Positions 55,603 through 63,833 of a stretch of DNA of 64,000 nt are shown piece after piece. A program made the translations under genes and the position numbers. The stretch is from Microbacterium sp. nov. GSS16. Lineage in GTDB: Bacteria > Actinomycetota > Actinomycetes > Actinomycetales > Microbacteriaceae. A model generated the notes under the pieces. The model saw only the letters and a list, made by a program, of their open reading frames with translations. It had not been told where the DNA came from and searched no databases. Each line of letters begins with the position of its first letter. The stretch's first letter is position 1. Location: positions 2,418,001-2,482,000 of the forward strand of contig NZ_CP116338.1 of NCBI RefSeq assembly GCF_028198145.1, written 5' to 3'.

Positions 55603-55647
55603 GAAGCGGTCGTTCACAACGCCAGAACAAGCGGAAGCGACCGCTTC
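55603..55647. repeat. Ten-bp inverted repeat, candidate oriT element
   Basis: GAAGCGGTCG at 55603-55612 and CGACCGCTTC at 55638-55647 are perfect complements separated by 25 bp. Such an inverted repeat next to a relaxase gene is a common feature of transfer origins; the role here is inferred. Confidence 0.6.
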
Positions 55648-55662
55648 AGGGTCCGATGCGAC

Positions 55663-55999
55663 GGTCCCGGCAATTTTCCGGGACCGTCAGCGAAGGGCGT
55701 GAGCGCGCCGTCCAACACGTTTATCCGCGTCGTCCACGGTGCCGCCAAATTGACGGAACCGTCCGGCCTCCCAAAGTCTGGACGGCCGAGTCCTCGTACG
55801 GTGGTGGCAAATTGACACCGCCTGCAATCCCGGGGCTCGGGCTTCGTGGTGGTGCAAGATTTGCGCCACCACGGTGGTGCCGATTCGGCACAACCGGAGG
55901 TCTTTCACCGGGGGTGCCGAATCGACACCCCCGTCACCGAGCCTCGACCCGGCACAGCCATCCCCGGCCGACCTACGGTGGTTGAGATTCCACACCGCC
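55663..55999. repeat. Array of eight 23-bp quasi-palindromes
   Basis: Copies start at 55663, 55738, 55765, 55800, 55848, 55873, 55910 and 55977, each exactly 23 bp. All begin GG and end CC. The commonest left half is GGTGGTGCC, the centre is RAWTY and the commonest right half is GNCACCNCC, so each is a dyad. Copy 55663 (GGTCCCGG...CCGGGACC) and copy 55910 (GGGGGTG...CACCCCC) are the most symmetric; copy 55765 is the weakest. Spacing between starts varies from 25 to 75 bp. They look like repeated binding sites for a dimeric protein. Confidence 0.72.
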
Positions 56000-56112
56000 G
56001 CCGCACGCTCATGGACTTGTGGTGCAGGTACGTTACCTCTCCTCCCGCACAGGCGCAAGGCTTCGGTGAGAAGGTACGCGGCGCCTCCCGCCCGACCGGC
56101 GAGCCGCATGCC

Positions 56113-57318
56113 TCATGTCCCAAGGATCGTGTCGAGGATGTCGGCGGTGACGACGTCGACTTGCTCGGCCGTGATGACGTAGCTGTTGCGGGTGACCATC
56201 TCGTTCGCGTGCCCGAGCAGCCGTGATGCGATCGTGAGCCCCGCCGCGCGCTCCACGAGAGTCGCGGTGGTGCGCCGGTAGATGTGCGTCGAGTACTCAT
56301 CCACGTCAACACCGAGACGCACGAGCTCATCACGGTTGTCGTCGATGAACGAGCGCAGTAGACGCTCGTAGTTCGACACGCTCATCGGCTTGCCGGTCTT
56401 CGTCGGGAACAGCAACGCCTCCAGCCCCTTCTCCGCAAGCGCGAGTCGGCGTCGCACCGCGTCGGCCGCAAGAGCGGGGAGGGCGACGCGACGACGTTGG
56501 CGGGTGCGCTTCGGGGCGTTCTTCCGCTGGATGCCCTGCGCCTTGTTCTGGATCACGGTGCCGTCGATCAGGATCGTCGGCGGGGCGGTGGTCATGTCCA
56601 CGTCGCAGCGGCGCAGGCCGATGCACTCCCCCACGCGGGCGGAGGTGCCGAGCATGATGTCCATGCCGTCCACGAGCGCCCGCCAGTTCGGGCGCGGCCC
56701 CGTGCCCTCCGTCTCGCGCCAGTGGGTCATGAGGTCACGGATGGCCTCGATCTGCTGCGGAGTGAGCATCGCGGTCTTCTTCTCCGGCGTCGGCAGCCGT
56801 GTGACGTCGCGCACCGGGTTCGTCGGGATCGCGTCGTCGCGCACGGCGAACCCGCAGATGAGCGAGAGCACCGAGCGGGCCTTCCGCGCTGCGGACACGC
56901 CCCGGTCGGCGAGGAGGTTCTGGATGATCCGGTCGCAGCGGCCGACCGTGAGCGCCTCCAGCGTGACGCCGCCACAAAAAGGCACGAGGGTGAGACGGAC
57001 GGTGGTCTCGTAGTTCTCGTACGTCGACCACGACAGGGTGCCGTTCTCGGCGCGCACTCTCACCGTCGGCAGCCATGCCTCCGCCGCCTCCTGGATGGTC
57101 GATGCGGCGGTGACGATGGCCTTCGTGTGCGTCGTCTGCGCCTTCGCGCGAGACATTAGCTCCTCGCGGGCCTCAGCTTCGGTGGTGCCTTCGGCGCGGA
57201 GTTGCACCAGCTCCCCGGAGTCGTCGCGCATCCGGGCGCGTGCCCGCCACTTCCCGTTCGCGAGCTGGGTCACCTGCACCTGGCCGACCGCGCCCGCGGC
57301 GATCTTCGGCCTAGCCAT
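56113..57318 (-). CDS. Tyrosine recombinase / integrase
   Basis: Catalyses insertion and excision of the element at tRNA-Gln. The 401-residue protein has an N-terminal arm-binding region (about 10-60, GKWRARARMRDDSGELV), a core-binding SAM-like domain (about 75-165) and the catalytic domain with R228 (TSARVGEC), H345 and R348 (THIYRRTT), H370 (LLGHANEM) and the nucleophile Y380 (RNSYV). All catalytic residues are intact. Its ATG lies 8 nt inside the end of the excisionase-like gene, so they form one unit. It reads away from the right attachment site. Confidence 0.93.
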   Translation of the reverse strand: MARPKIAAGAVGQVQVTQLANGKWRARARMRDDSGELVQLRAEGTTEAEAREELMSRAKAQTTHTKAIVTAASTIQEAAEAWLPTVRVRAENGTLSWSTYENYETTVRLTLVPFCGGVTLEALTVGRCDRIIQNLLADRGVSAARKARSVLSLICGFAVRDDAIPTNPVRDVTRLPTPEKKTAMLTPQQIEAIRDLMTHWRETEGTGPRPNWRALVDGMDIMLGTSARVGECIGLRRCDVDMTTAPPTILIDGTVIQNKAQGIQRKNAPKRTRQRRRVALPALAADAVRRRLALAEKGLEALLFPTKTGKPMSVSNYERLLRSFIDDNRDELVRLGVDVDEYSTHIYRRTTATLVERAAGLTIASRLLGHANEMVTRNSYVITAEQVDVVTADILDTILGT

Positions 57319-57511
57319 GACGCTGCTCCCGCGCCCACGCGAGCACGTCGTCGCGGTCGTACTTGACGTGTCGGCCGAGCTTCAGCCACGGCGGCCCCGA
57401 CTTCGTGAGCCGCCAGCCTTCGACCGTGCGCTCGGGCACGCCCAGCAGCACGGCGACCTCGGCCTGGGTCAGGAACGCGGGCTCGACATCCATGCGTACA
57501 TGAGCTTCCAT
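57311..57511 (-). CDS. Excisionase-like helix-turn-helix protein
   Basis: A 66-residue DNA-binding protein with PAFLTQAEVAVLLGVPERTV and VEGWRLTKSGPPWLKLGRHV followed by KYDRDDVLAWARE, the HTH_17 excisionase fold. Upstream of and overlapping the integrase gene by 8 nt, it is the likely recombination directionality factor. The ATG at 57511 was preferred; an ATG at 57493 (MDVEPAF) is also possible. Further upstream codons of this frame overlie the right arm-type site. Confidence 0.85.
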   Translation of the reverse strand: MEAHVRMDVEPAFLTQAEVAVLLGVPERTVEGWRLTKSGPPWLKLGRHVKYDRDDVLAWAREQRHG

Positions 57512-57609
57512 GCCTGACAGGTGCGGAGCGCGTACCCACGCAAACGAGCGGGGGCGAGTGCGTACCTCATCCGCAGAGACGACCACGAAACGCGCCCGAT
57601 GGGGGTTTC

Positions 57610-57632
57610 TGGTCACCAATCTGGTCACCAGA
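57610..57632. promoter_or_regulatory. Right arm-type site (putative)
   Basis: Same 23 bases as 32545-32567, with two GGTCACC half sites 12 bp apart, 66 bp inside the right attachment repeat and upstream of the excisionase-like gene, so it may also bear on that promoter. Confidence 0.55.
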
Positions 57633-57698
57633 CGCCGAATCGCGCCATTTGACGGAGTGAGGAGGGAGCCGGACTTCCTAGGGAACTCTAGCGATTCG

Positions 57699-57735
57699 TT
57701 GCTGGGGTACCTGGACTCGAACCAAGAACAACTGA
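57699..57735. repeat. Right attachment site
   Basis: The 37-bp copy of the direct repeat that forms the 3' part of the intact tRNA-Gln gene, identical to 32367-32403. Confidence 0.92.
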
Positions 57736-57773
57736 ACCAGAATCAGCCGTGTTGCCAATTACACCATACCCCA
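57702..57773 (-). tRNA. tRNA-Gln (anticodon CUG), integration target
   Basis: A 72-nt cloverleaf: acceptor TGGGGTA paired with TACCCCA, discriminator G, anticodon arm GCTGA-TTCTGGT-TCAGT with anticodon CTG for CAG codons, T arm TTGGTTCGAGTCCAG. CCA is not encoded. The element restored the 3' end, so the tRNA remains functional. Confidence 0.95.
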
Positions 57774-57873
57774 AGGGCGAAACCGGAGCCTCGCACCGAG
57801 AGTCAAGCTTACCCGAGCGGCGTGCAGATGGCGAATCGGCGCCGGATGCCCGGGCGTGGCGCCCCCGGCGCCA

Positions 57874-59187
57874 TCACAGCTCCCCCATGCGGGCCGGCTT
57901 CGTCCACCGCAGGAACACCGTCGAGCGGGTGATGCGCGCGAGATCCGCCAGCAGAGCGCCGACCTTCGTGCCGATGCACAGGCTGAGGAACATCATCGGT
58001 GCCGACGCCAGCGCCTGCGCGTCGAAACTCGCCAGCGACACCAGACCGACCGTGCCGGGCACGAGCAGCAGGAACGCCGGCTGGAACGACACGGTGGCGG
58101 GCACGGCCAGCATCACGCGCTCGAGCACGCGGGCGGCGACGAACAGCACCGCCGCGGCGATCCCGGTCGCAACGACGCTGCCCACCTGCTGACTGAAGAA
58201 CGCGAGCACCGCGTAGGTGCCGGTCATCGCCGCGATGCACACGAACGTGAGCCGGAAGCCGGATCCGAACGCCAGACCGATGCCGACGGCGAGGACGATG
58301 ACGGCAGGCCATGCAGTCCACAGCGGCGGCAGGGCATCCCATCCCCCACTCTCGTTCGCGAGGTGCACGGCCTCGCCGACCAGTGCGGCCGAGGCCGAAT
58401 CGACGCGCAGGCCCGTCAGCGCGGCACCCGAGTACAGACCTGCTGCCATGAACGCCAGCATGATCAGTCCGTACATGAGCCGTGATGCGCCCGTCACGAT
58501 GTCCGTCGAGGTCAGCTCGAGCAGCGCGTTCGTGATCAGCGCGCCCGGAACGAGGATCGCGACCGGCGCGCACACCGCGAACAGGGGCACCGGCCCGAGC
58601 TCCAGGGCATTGGCGACCAGGCCGACGAGCAGAGTCGACAGGAACGACGACACGAAGGGCGCGACCGCCGCCGCTGCGCGCACCCGCATCATCAGCAGGG
58701 TGAGCCCGCCGACGAGCAGTCCGACCAGCAGCGCGAGCGCCGCCGCCCACCACGGGCAGCGGAACAGCACCGCCAGCGCCGCCGAGAGCAGTCCGCAGCC
58801 GATGACGCTCTGCGCGCCCGGCATCCGGCGGGGCGTCGCGCGGATCGCCGCCATGCGCGCGGGAGCGGATGCCAGCGGCACCGCCCCCATCTCGAGGTCG
58901 CGCACCAGCCTGCTCGCGCGAGCGGACTGACGGAACGTCAGCGCCTCGCCCTTGCCGATCACCGTCGTGGTCGCCGACGCCGCACCGGGCCTGCTGACCA
59001 TGACCATCTCCGGCAGGATCGCGAACTCGAGGGTCGTCTCGGGCGCCGCGCGACGGCTCACCTGCTCGAGAGATCCCCGCACATCGGTCACCGAGGTGCC
59101 GCATTCGAGAAGCAGCACGCCGAGATCGCCGAGGATCACATCCGTCTCGGCGGCCGGCATCACGGCATCCGGCGCCAGACGACTCAC
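57874..59187 (-). CDS. Threonine/serine exporter family protein (ThrE type)
   Basis: Membrane exporter of 437 residues that joins the two ThrE parts: an N-terminal cytoplasmic ACT-like DUF1212 region (about 1-130: [31 protein letters not shown]) and about ten membrane helices, with a second DUF3815-type half ([23 protein letters not shown]). The GTG start at 59187 lies within the gltX stop (4-nt overlap), which decided it against a long low-complexity upstream extension. Substrates in the family are threonine and serine. It ends 100 nt from the tRNA-Gln gene. Confidence 0.88.
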   Translation of the reverse strand: MSRLAPDAVMPAAETDVILGDLGVLLLECGTSVTDVRGSLEQVSRRAAPETTLEFAILPEMVMVSRPGAASATTTVIGKGEALTFRQSARASRLVRDLEMGAVPLASAPARMAAIRATPRRMPGAQSVIGCGLLSAALAVLFRCPWWAAALALLVGLLVGGLTLLMMRVRAAAAVAPFVSSFLSTLLVGLVANALELGPVPLFAVCAPVAILVPGALITNALLELTSTDIVTGASRLMYGLIMLAFMAAGLYSGAALTGLRVDSASAALVGEAVHLANESGGWDALPPLWTAWPAVIVLAVGIGLAFGSGFRLTFVCIAAMTGTYAVLAFFSQQVGSVVATGIAAAVLFVAARVLERVMLAVPATVSFQPAFLLLVPGTVGLVSLASFDAQALASAPMMFLSLCIGTKVGALLADLARITRSTVFLRWTKPARMGEL

Positions 59188-60689
59188 GCCAGGAAGTCGG
59201 CGAGCATGCGCAGACGACGCAGCGACTCGCCCTTGCCCAGCAGCTCCATCGACTCGAACAGCGGCGGCGAGACGCGCCGACCCGTCAGAGCGACGCGCGG
59301 GGGGCCGTACGCGATGCGGGGCTTCAGCCCGAGCTCGTCGACGAGCTTCGCCGAGAGCGCCGTCTGGATGGCATCCGGGGTGAAGTCCTCGACCGGCTCG
59401 AGAGCCGCGGCGCACGCCTCGAGCACCTCGGCGGCGTTCGCCGGCAGGCCCTTCAGCGCATCGGCCTCGTACGAGACGTCGTCGGTGAACAGGAAGCCGA
59501 GCATGCCGGCGGACTCGCCCAGCAGCTGCATGCGCTCCTGCACGAGCGGCGCCGCGCGGAACGCAAGAACGATCTGCTCGTGGGTCGGCTCGCCGCCGAA
59601 CACGTCGGCCGCGGCGAGATAGGGCAGCATCCGCTCGGCGAAGTCCTTCTCATCCAGCATCCGGATGTGGTCGCCGTTGATCGACTCGGCCTTCTTCTGG
59701 TCGAAGCGGGCCGGGTTCGGGTTGACGTCGGCGATGTCGAACGCGGCGATGAACTCGTCGAGCGAGAACACGTCGCGATCGGCCGCGATCGACCAGCCGA
59801 GAAGCGCCAGGTAGTTCAGCAGGCCCTCGTGGATGAAGCCGCGCTCGCGGTGCAGGAACAGGTCGGCCTGCGGATCGCGCTTGGACAGCTTCTTGTTGCC
59901 CGTCTCGCCGAGCACGAGCGGCATGTGCGCGAAGCGCGGCACGAAGGTGGTGACGCCGGCCTCGATCAGGGCGTCGTACAGCGCGAGCTGGCGAGCGGTC
60001 GACGGCATGAGGTCTTCGCCGCGCAGCACGTGGGTGATTCCCATCAGCGCGTCGTCCACGGGGTTCACGAACGTGTACAGCGGCACGCCGTTGGGGCGCA
60101 CGACGACGAAGTCGGGGAACGATCCTGCGGGGAACGTCACCTCGCCGCGGATGAGGTCGACGTAGGTGAGATCCTCGTCGGGCACGCGCAGCCGAAGCGC
60201 CGGCTGACGGCCCTCGGCGCGGAAGGCGGCCTTCTGCTCGTCGGTGAGGTCGCGGTCGAAGTTGTCGTAGCCCAACTGCTTCGCGCGGCCGTTGGCCTCG
60301 TTGCGCGCGTCGATCTCCTCCGCCGTCGAGTAGCTCTCGTAGAGCGCGCCGGTCGCCAGCAGCTTCTCGATGACGCCGCGGTAGATGTCGTGCCGCTCGG
60401 ACTGGCGGTACGGCGCGTGCGGACCGCCGACCTCGACCCCTTCATCCCAGTCGATCTTCATCCAGGTGAGCGCGTCGACCAGCTGGCGGAAGCTCTCCTC
60501 GCTGTCGCGCGCGGCGTCGGTGTCTTCGATGCGGAAGATCAGCTTGCCACCGTTGTGGCGCGCGTACGCCCAGTTGTACAGCGCCGTGCGCACCATGCCG
60601 ACGTGCGGCAGGCCGGTCGGCGAGGGGCAGAAGCGCACGCGGATGTCGGATCCGGTCGCGGTGGTGGTGAGGGGATGCACGGTAGCCAT
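59184..60689 (-). CDS. gltX: Glutamyl-tRNA synthetase
   Basis: Class I aminoacyl-tRNA synthetase charging tRNA-Glu (and, in most actinobacteria, tRNA-Gln before amidation). The 501-residue protein has [19 protein letters not shown] near residues 22-40, where PHVGM is the HIGH-type motif, and [10 protein letters not shown] near 255 as KMSKS motif, followed by the C-terminal anticodon-binding region. Length is normal. It overlaps the exporter gene that follows by 4 nt. Nearby are two tRNA-Glu genes and one tRNA-Gln gene, but no operon link. Confidence 0.95.
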   Translation of the reverse strand: MATVHPLTTTATGSDIRVRFCPSPTGLPHVGMVRTALYNWAYARHNGGKLIFRIEDTDAARDSEESFRQLVDALTWMKIDWDEGVEVGGPHAPYRQSERHDIYRGVIEKLLATGALYESYSTAEEIDARNEANGRAKQLGYDNFDRDLTDEQKAAFRAEGRQPALRLRVPDEDLTYVDLIRGEVTFPAGSFPDFVVVRPNGVPLYTFVNPVDDALMGITHVLRGEDLMPSTARQLALYDALIEAGVTTFVPRFAHMPLVLGETGNKKLSKRDPQADLFLHRERGFIHEGLLNYLALLGWSIAADRDVFSLDEFIAAFDIADVNPNPARFDQKKAESINGDHIRMLDEKDFAERMLPYLAAADVFGGEPTHEQIVLAFRAAPLVQERMQLLGESAGMLGFLFTDDVSYEADALKGLPANAAEVLEACAAALEPVEDFTPDAIQTALSAKLVDELGLKPRIAYGPPRVALTGRRVSPPLFESMELLGKGESLRRLRMLADFLA

Positions 60690-60751
60690 ATCCCCTCGAT
60701 TCTATCCGGGGCGGATGCCCGACCCCGGCGCGCCCCGACACCGCACTGCGA

Positions 60752-61537
60752 TCAGTGGACGTGCTCGACGGCGATCGCTGCGGTCTGCGTCATCGGCATC
60801 CGTCCGCCGTCGGTGCGATCTGCGGTCAGGTCGTCGAACGCCGTGCGGAACCGCGCGCGATCGGCGTCTGCCAGCGTCGCGTAGAACGCACCCGCACCGG
60901 CCACTCCCCCGGTGACCGACTGCCAGAGCGCCTCCGGCTCGACGTGCCACGTCCACGTGAGCTCAGTGACCTCGGGGTGCCACCCCGCCTCCGTCAGCAT
61001 CCGTCGCAGGCCGTCGGCGGTGCGCTCGAAGTCCTTGTCGGGGTCGAGTCGTGCCGGGGATGCCGGAGCGAGGCCGGCGCGCGCGGTGACCTCGCGCCAC
61101 AGCGCAGTCGGTGCCGCCGACCAGGTCGTGACGATCACGAGGTCGCGGGACACCCGTCGCAGCTCGGTGGCCGCAGCTCGCGGGTCGGGAACGTGGTTCA
61201 GCACGAAGTTCGCCGTGACCGCGTCGAACCGGCCGTCGTCGAACGGGAGATGCGGTAGCGCGTGGCTGACGATGGGCAGCTTCGGATGCCGGGCGCGGGC
61301 GACCTCTCGCATGCTGGGCTCGGGCTCGGCTGCGGTGACCCGCCAGCCGGCATCCGCCCATGCCGCGGCGAGGGTGCCGTCTCCCGCGCCGACGTCGAGC
61401 AGCGCGCGGCCGCGAGCAGGCCCGGCGATCTCCCGCAGCCGTTCACCCGTGCCCGCGCACAGCGCGGCGTACGAGGCGGCGAACGCCTCGCCCGTGCCCG
61501 CCCAGCTCACGCCGCACCATCCCGGATCATGCCGCAC
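60752..61537 (-). CDS. Class I SAM-dependent methyltransferase
   Basis: A 261-residue methyltransferase of the methyltransf_11 type. SAM-binding motif I is LLDVGAGDGTLAAAW near residues 46-60, followed by VTAAEPEPSMREVA (motif II, acidic residue) and DAVTANFVLNHVPDP (motif IV/V). Substrate unknown. The start is a GTG at 61537 with a second GTG at 61510; the first is 7 nt beyond the MFS gene stop on the same strand. Coexpression with the transporter is likely. Confidence 0.85.
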   Translation of the reverse strand: MRHDPGWCGVSWAGTGEAFAASYAALCAGTGERLREIAGPARGRALLDVGAGDGTLAAAWADAGWRVTAAEPEPSMREVARARHPKLPIVSHALPHLPFDDGRFDAVTANFVLNHVPDPRAAATELRRVSRDLVIVTTWSAAPTALWREVTARAGLAPASPARLDPDKDFERTADGLRRMLTEAGWHPEVTELTWTWHVEPEALWQSVTGGVAGAGAFYATLADADRARFRTAFDDLTADRTDGGRMPMTQTAAIAVEHVH

Positions 61538-61544
61538 TCGCCGA

Positions 61545-62807
61545 TCATGCCGTCTCGCGGATGCGGCCCAACGGCGAGAGGGCGATGATGGCGATCACGA
61601 GCACCAGCGCGACCGTGGCGAGGCCGCCGTAGCCGAACTGGGTGAGCACGATACCCGCGCCTGCGGCGCCGACGGCCGCCGTGAGGCTCATCAGCGAGTC
61701 GCTGACGCCCTGACGCCTCGGGCGCATGAGCACGGTCGACGATTCGGTCAGCAGCGCCGCCCCGGCAACGGTCGCGGCGCTCCAGCCCAGGCCGAGCAGG
61801 ATCAGCGCGACCATCACACCCGCCGGATGATCGCCGGCGATCATCGCGGTGAGCAGCGAGGCGGTGAGCACGGCCTGCCCGAGCAGCACGACCCGGATGC
61901 GCCCCCACCGATCGGCGAGGATGCCGAACAGCGGTGACAGGCCGTACATGCCTGCGACGTGCAGCGCGATCGTGACACCGACCAGCAGTGTCACATCCTG
62001 CGTCGATCCGTGTCCGCCGCCGTGCGCCATGTGCTTCAGATGGATCGGCGTCATCGCCATGACCGACGCCATCACGGCGTGCGAGCCGGAGACGGCGAAG
62101 ATCGCGTAGCGCGCGACGACCGGTCGGTCGATGTCCGCGCCGAGCACGGCGCCCTTCGCCGAGGATCTCGCCACCGTCATGGCGGTCAGCAGCGGGTCAG
62201 GACGCAACGCGACGACATACAGCACGAGCGCCGCTGCTTGCGCGATGAGCGAGAAGAGGTACGAGCCGGTCAGCGGCGGCATCCCGATCCGGGCGCCGAC
62301 CTCTTCGCCCAGCGGCAGCAGCAGAGGCCCGGTCACGCCGCCCACGGTGGTCGACCAGACGACGATCGACAGATCACGCCCGCGGTGTGCGGGCGAGGCG
62401 AGGTCGGTGGCGGCGAAGCGCGACTGCAGATTGCCGGCGTTGCCCATCCCGATCATGATGATGCCGACCAGCAGCAGCGGGAAGAAGCGCAGCGCGGCAG
62501 AGGTGATCACGATGCCGATGCCGATGAGGGCCAGCAGGTTGCCTGCAGTCAGCGACATCCTCCGGCCGCGGCGCGCCGCGAACCGGGACAGCGGGATGGC
62601 GAAGGCGGCGGCTCCCAGGGTGACCGATGCGGTCGCGAGCCCCGACAGCGCGTCATCGCCGGAGAGGTCGGCGGCGAGCAGCGCGCCGAGCGAGACCGTG
62701 GCGCCGAATGCGATGCCGCCGAGCACCTGCCCGGCGGCGAGCACGCCGACGGTGCGCCTCTGGACGGCGGGCAGATCCTCGATCGGCGGCGTGCTCACCG
62801 CACTCAC
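61545..62807 (-). CDS. MFS transporter
   Basis: Twelve-helix major facilitator of 420 residues. The first helix includes VGVLAAGQVLGGIAFGATVS; the loop-2/3 signature is partly visible in RFAARRGRRMSL, and a second copy is in GILADRWGRIRVVL near the middle. A His-rich cytoplasmic loop (HMAHGGGHGSTQD) is unusual. Substrate unknown; drug efflux is possible. The GTG start at 62807 overlaps the FAH-family stop by 4 nt, so both are coupled. Confidence 0.86.
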   Translation of the reverse strand: MSAVSTPPIEDLPAVQRRTVGVLAAGQVLGGIAFGATVSLGALLAADLSGDDALSGLATASVTLGAAAFAIPLSRFAARRGRRMSLTAGNLLALIGIGIVITSAALRFFPLLLVGIIMIGMGNAGNLQSRFAATDLASPAHRGRDLSIVVWSTTVGGVTGPLLLPLGEEVGARIGMPPLTGSYLFSLIAQAAALVLYVVALRPDPLLTAMTVARSSAKGAVLGADIDRPVVARYAIFAVSGSHAVMASVMAMTPIHLKHMAHGGGHGSTQDVTLLVGVTIALHVAGMYGLSPLFGILADRWGRIRVVLLGQAVLTASLLTAMIAGDHPAGVMVALILLGLGWSAATVAGAALLTESSTVLMRPRRQGVSDSLMSLTAAVGAAGAGIVLTQFGYGGLATVALVLVIAIIALSPLGRIRETA

Positions 62808-63580
62808 GCGGCGGGGGCGGCGTCGCGCACGAGGTTGCGCAGCACGCCCAGTCCGCTGATCTCGATCTCGACGATGTCTCCTGCCACGATCTCGCCGACG
62901 CCCGCGGGTGTCCCGGTCATGATCACATCCCCGGGCAGCAGGGTGAAGACCGCAGAGGCGTAGGCGATGATGTCGGCGACCGAGTGGATCATGTCGGTCA
63001 GCGGAGCCTGCTGGCGGGTCTCGCCGTTCACACGGGTCTCGAGCCTGGCGCCGGCCGCGTCGAACTCGGTCTCGATGATCGGCCCGAGCGGGCAGAAGGT
63101 GTCGAACCCCTTGCCGCGGGTCCACTGCCCGTCCTTGCGCTGCAGATCGCGGGCGGTCACGTCGTTGCCGATCGTGTAACCGAAGACGTAGTCCAGGGCA
63201 TCCGCGGCACTGACGTTCTTGGCGATGCGGCCGATGACAGCGACGAGCTCGCCCTCGAACTCGGTGCGCTCCGAGATCGCGGGGCGCACGATGCTGTCGC
63301 CCGGGCCGATGACCGCGGTGTTCGGCTTGAGGAAGAGCAGCGGCTCCTCCGGCGCGACGTTGCCGAACTCCGCCGCGTGGTCGTGGTAGTTGCGCCCCAC
63401 GCAGACGACCTTCGAGCGTGGGATCACCGGGGCGAGCAGTGCGACGTCGCCGACCGGCACGCGCTCCCCCGTCGGCTCGTAGCCGGCGAACATGGGGTCG
63501 CCGTCGAGCACGACGATCTCGTCATCGTCGAGGATGCCGTACCGGATGCCGTCGTTGTGACTGAAACGCGCGATCTTCAC
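62804..63580 (-). CDS. Fumarylacetoacetate hydrolase family protein
   Basis: Metal-dependent hydrolase or isomerase of the FAH superfamily, 258 residues. Features are VCVGRNYHDHAAEFG near residue 60, EEPLLFLKPNTAVIGPGD, FEGELVAVIGRIAKNV with the metal-binding Glu residues, and the C-terminal GDVIMTGTPAGVG. Typical activities are 2-hydroxyhepta-2,4-diene-1,7-dioate isomerase or acylpyruvase. It begins at 63580 with MKIARFSHNDGIRYGILDDD and is coupled to the MFS gene after it; a dedicated transported substrate is possible. Confidence 0.88.
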   Translation of the reverse strand: MKIARFSHNDGIRYGILDDDEIVVLDGDPMFAGYEPTGERVPVGDVALLAPVIPRSKVVCVGRNYHDHAAEFGNVAPEEPLLFLKPNTAVIGPGDSIVRPAISERTEFEGELVAVIGRIAKNVSAADALDYVFGYTIGNDVTARDLQRKDGQWTRGKGFDTFCPLGPIIETEFDAAGARLETRVNGETRQQAPLTDMIHSVADIIAYASAVFTLLPGDVIMTGTPAGVGEIVAGDIVEIEISGLGVLRNLVRDAAPAA

Positions 63581-63711
63581 CCCGTCAGCCTATCCCCGCC
63601 GTCCCTCCCCCGCCGGTCCTCCGCCCCGCCCGCCCTCTGCCCCGCCACGCCCTCTCCCCCGCCGGCCCTCCGCCCCGCCTCCCATCAATTGCGTCGAAAC
63701 CCCTACTTCTT

Positions 63712-63774
63712 GCCGACACCCCCAGCTACGGGCGACCGTACGTAGGAGTGTCGACAGTAGGTGGGGGTGTCGGC
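63712..63774. repeat. Twelve-bp inverted repeat in a gene-free gap
   Basis: GCCGACACCCCC at 63712-63723 and GGGGGTGTCGGC at 63763-63774 are perfect complements separated by 39 bp. The gap 63581-63833 has otherwise only a C-rich, CCGCC-repeating stretch near 63600-63680 and no gene. Confidence 0.65.
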
Positions 63775-63833
63775 GGCCGCGCGACCGGCGGCTGGAGGCG
63801 GGAGCGTGAGCAGCGAGCAGAAGGCAAGAGCGC

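Larger units (their letters stand above)
55303..56112. other. Non-coding 810-bp region with candidate transfer origin
   Basis: No convincing gene was found on either strand. It contains a hairpin at 55400-55427, a 10-bp inverted repeat at 55603-55612 and 55638-55647, and eight 23-bp quasi-palindromes at 55663-55999. Location at the 5' side of the relaxase gene is where MobF transfer origins usually lie. No nick site could be identified. Confidence 0.5.
32367..57735. mobile_element. Integrative, probably mobilizable element in tRNA-Gln carrying BREX type 2 and AbiE
   Basis: The element is bounded by 37-bp direct repeats of the tRNA-Gln 3' end. The intact tRNA lies at the right end, with excisionase-like and tyrosine integrase genes next to it. 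Other parts are an AbiEi/AbiEii pair, a six-gene BREX type 2 operon, a small HTH gene, a MobF relaxase and a structured non-coding region. No phage structural genes, replication initiator, coupling protein or type IV secretion genes are present, so it is best described as a mobilizable rather than self-conjugating element. Confidence 0.88.

Noticed and set aside
55328-55985. Forward-strand frames of 87 to 158 codons between relaxase and integrase
   Set aside because: They have no family features, poor start signals, and cross the hairpins and dyad array.
55663-55999. CRISPR array
   Set aside because: Units are diverged palindromes with irregular gaps of 2 to 52 bp, not identical repeats with regular spacers, and no cas genes are nearby.
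32367-57735. Prophage
   Set aside because: No terminase, portal, capsid, tail or lysis genes were found; the relaxase and defence cargo fit a mobilizable element.
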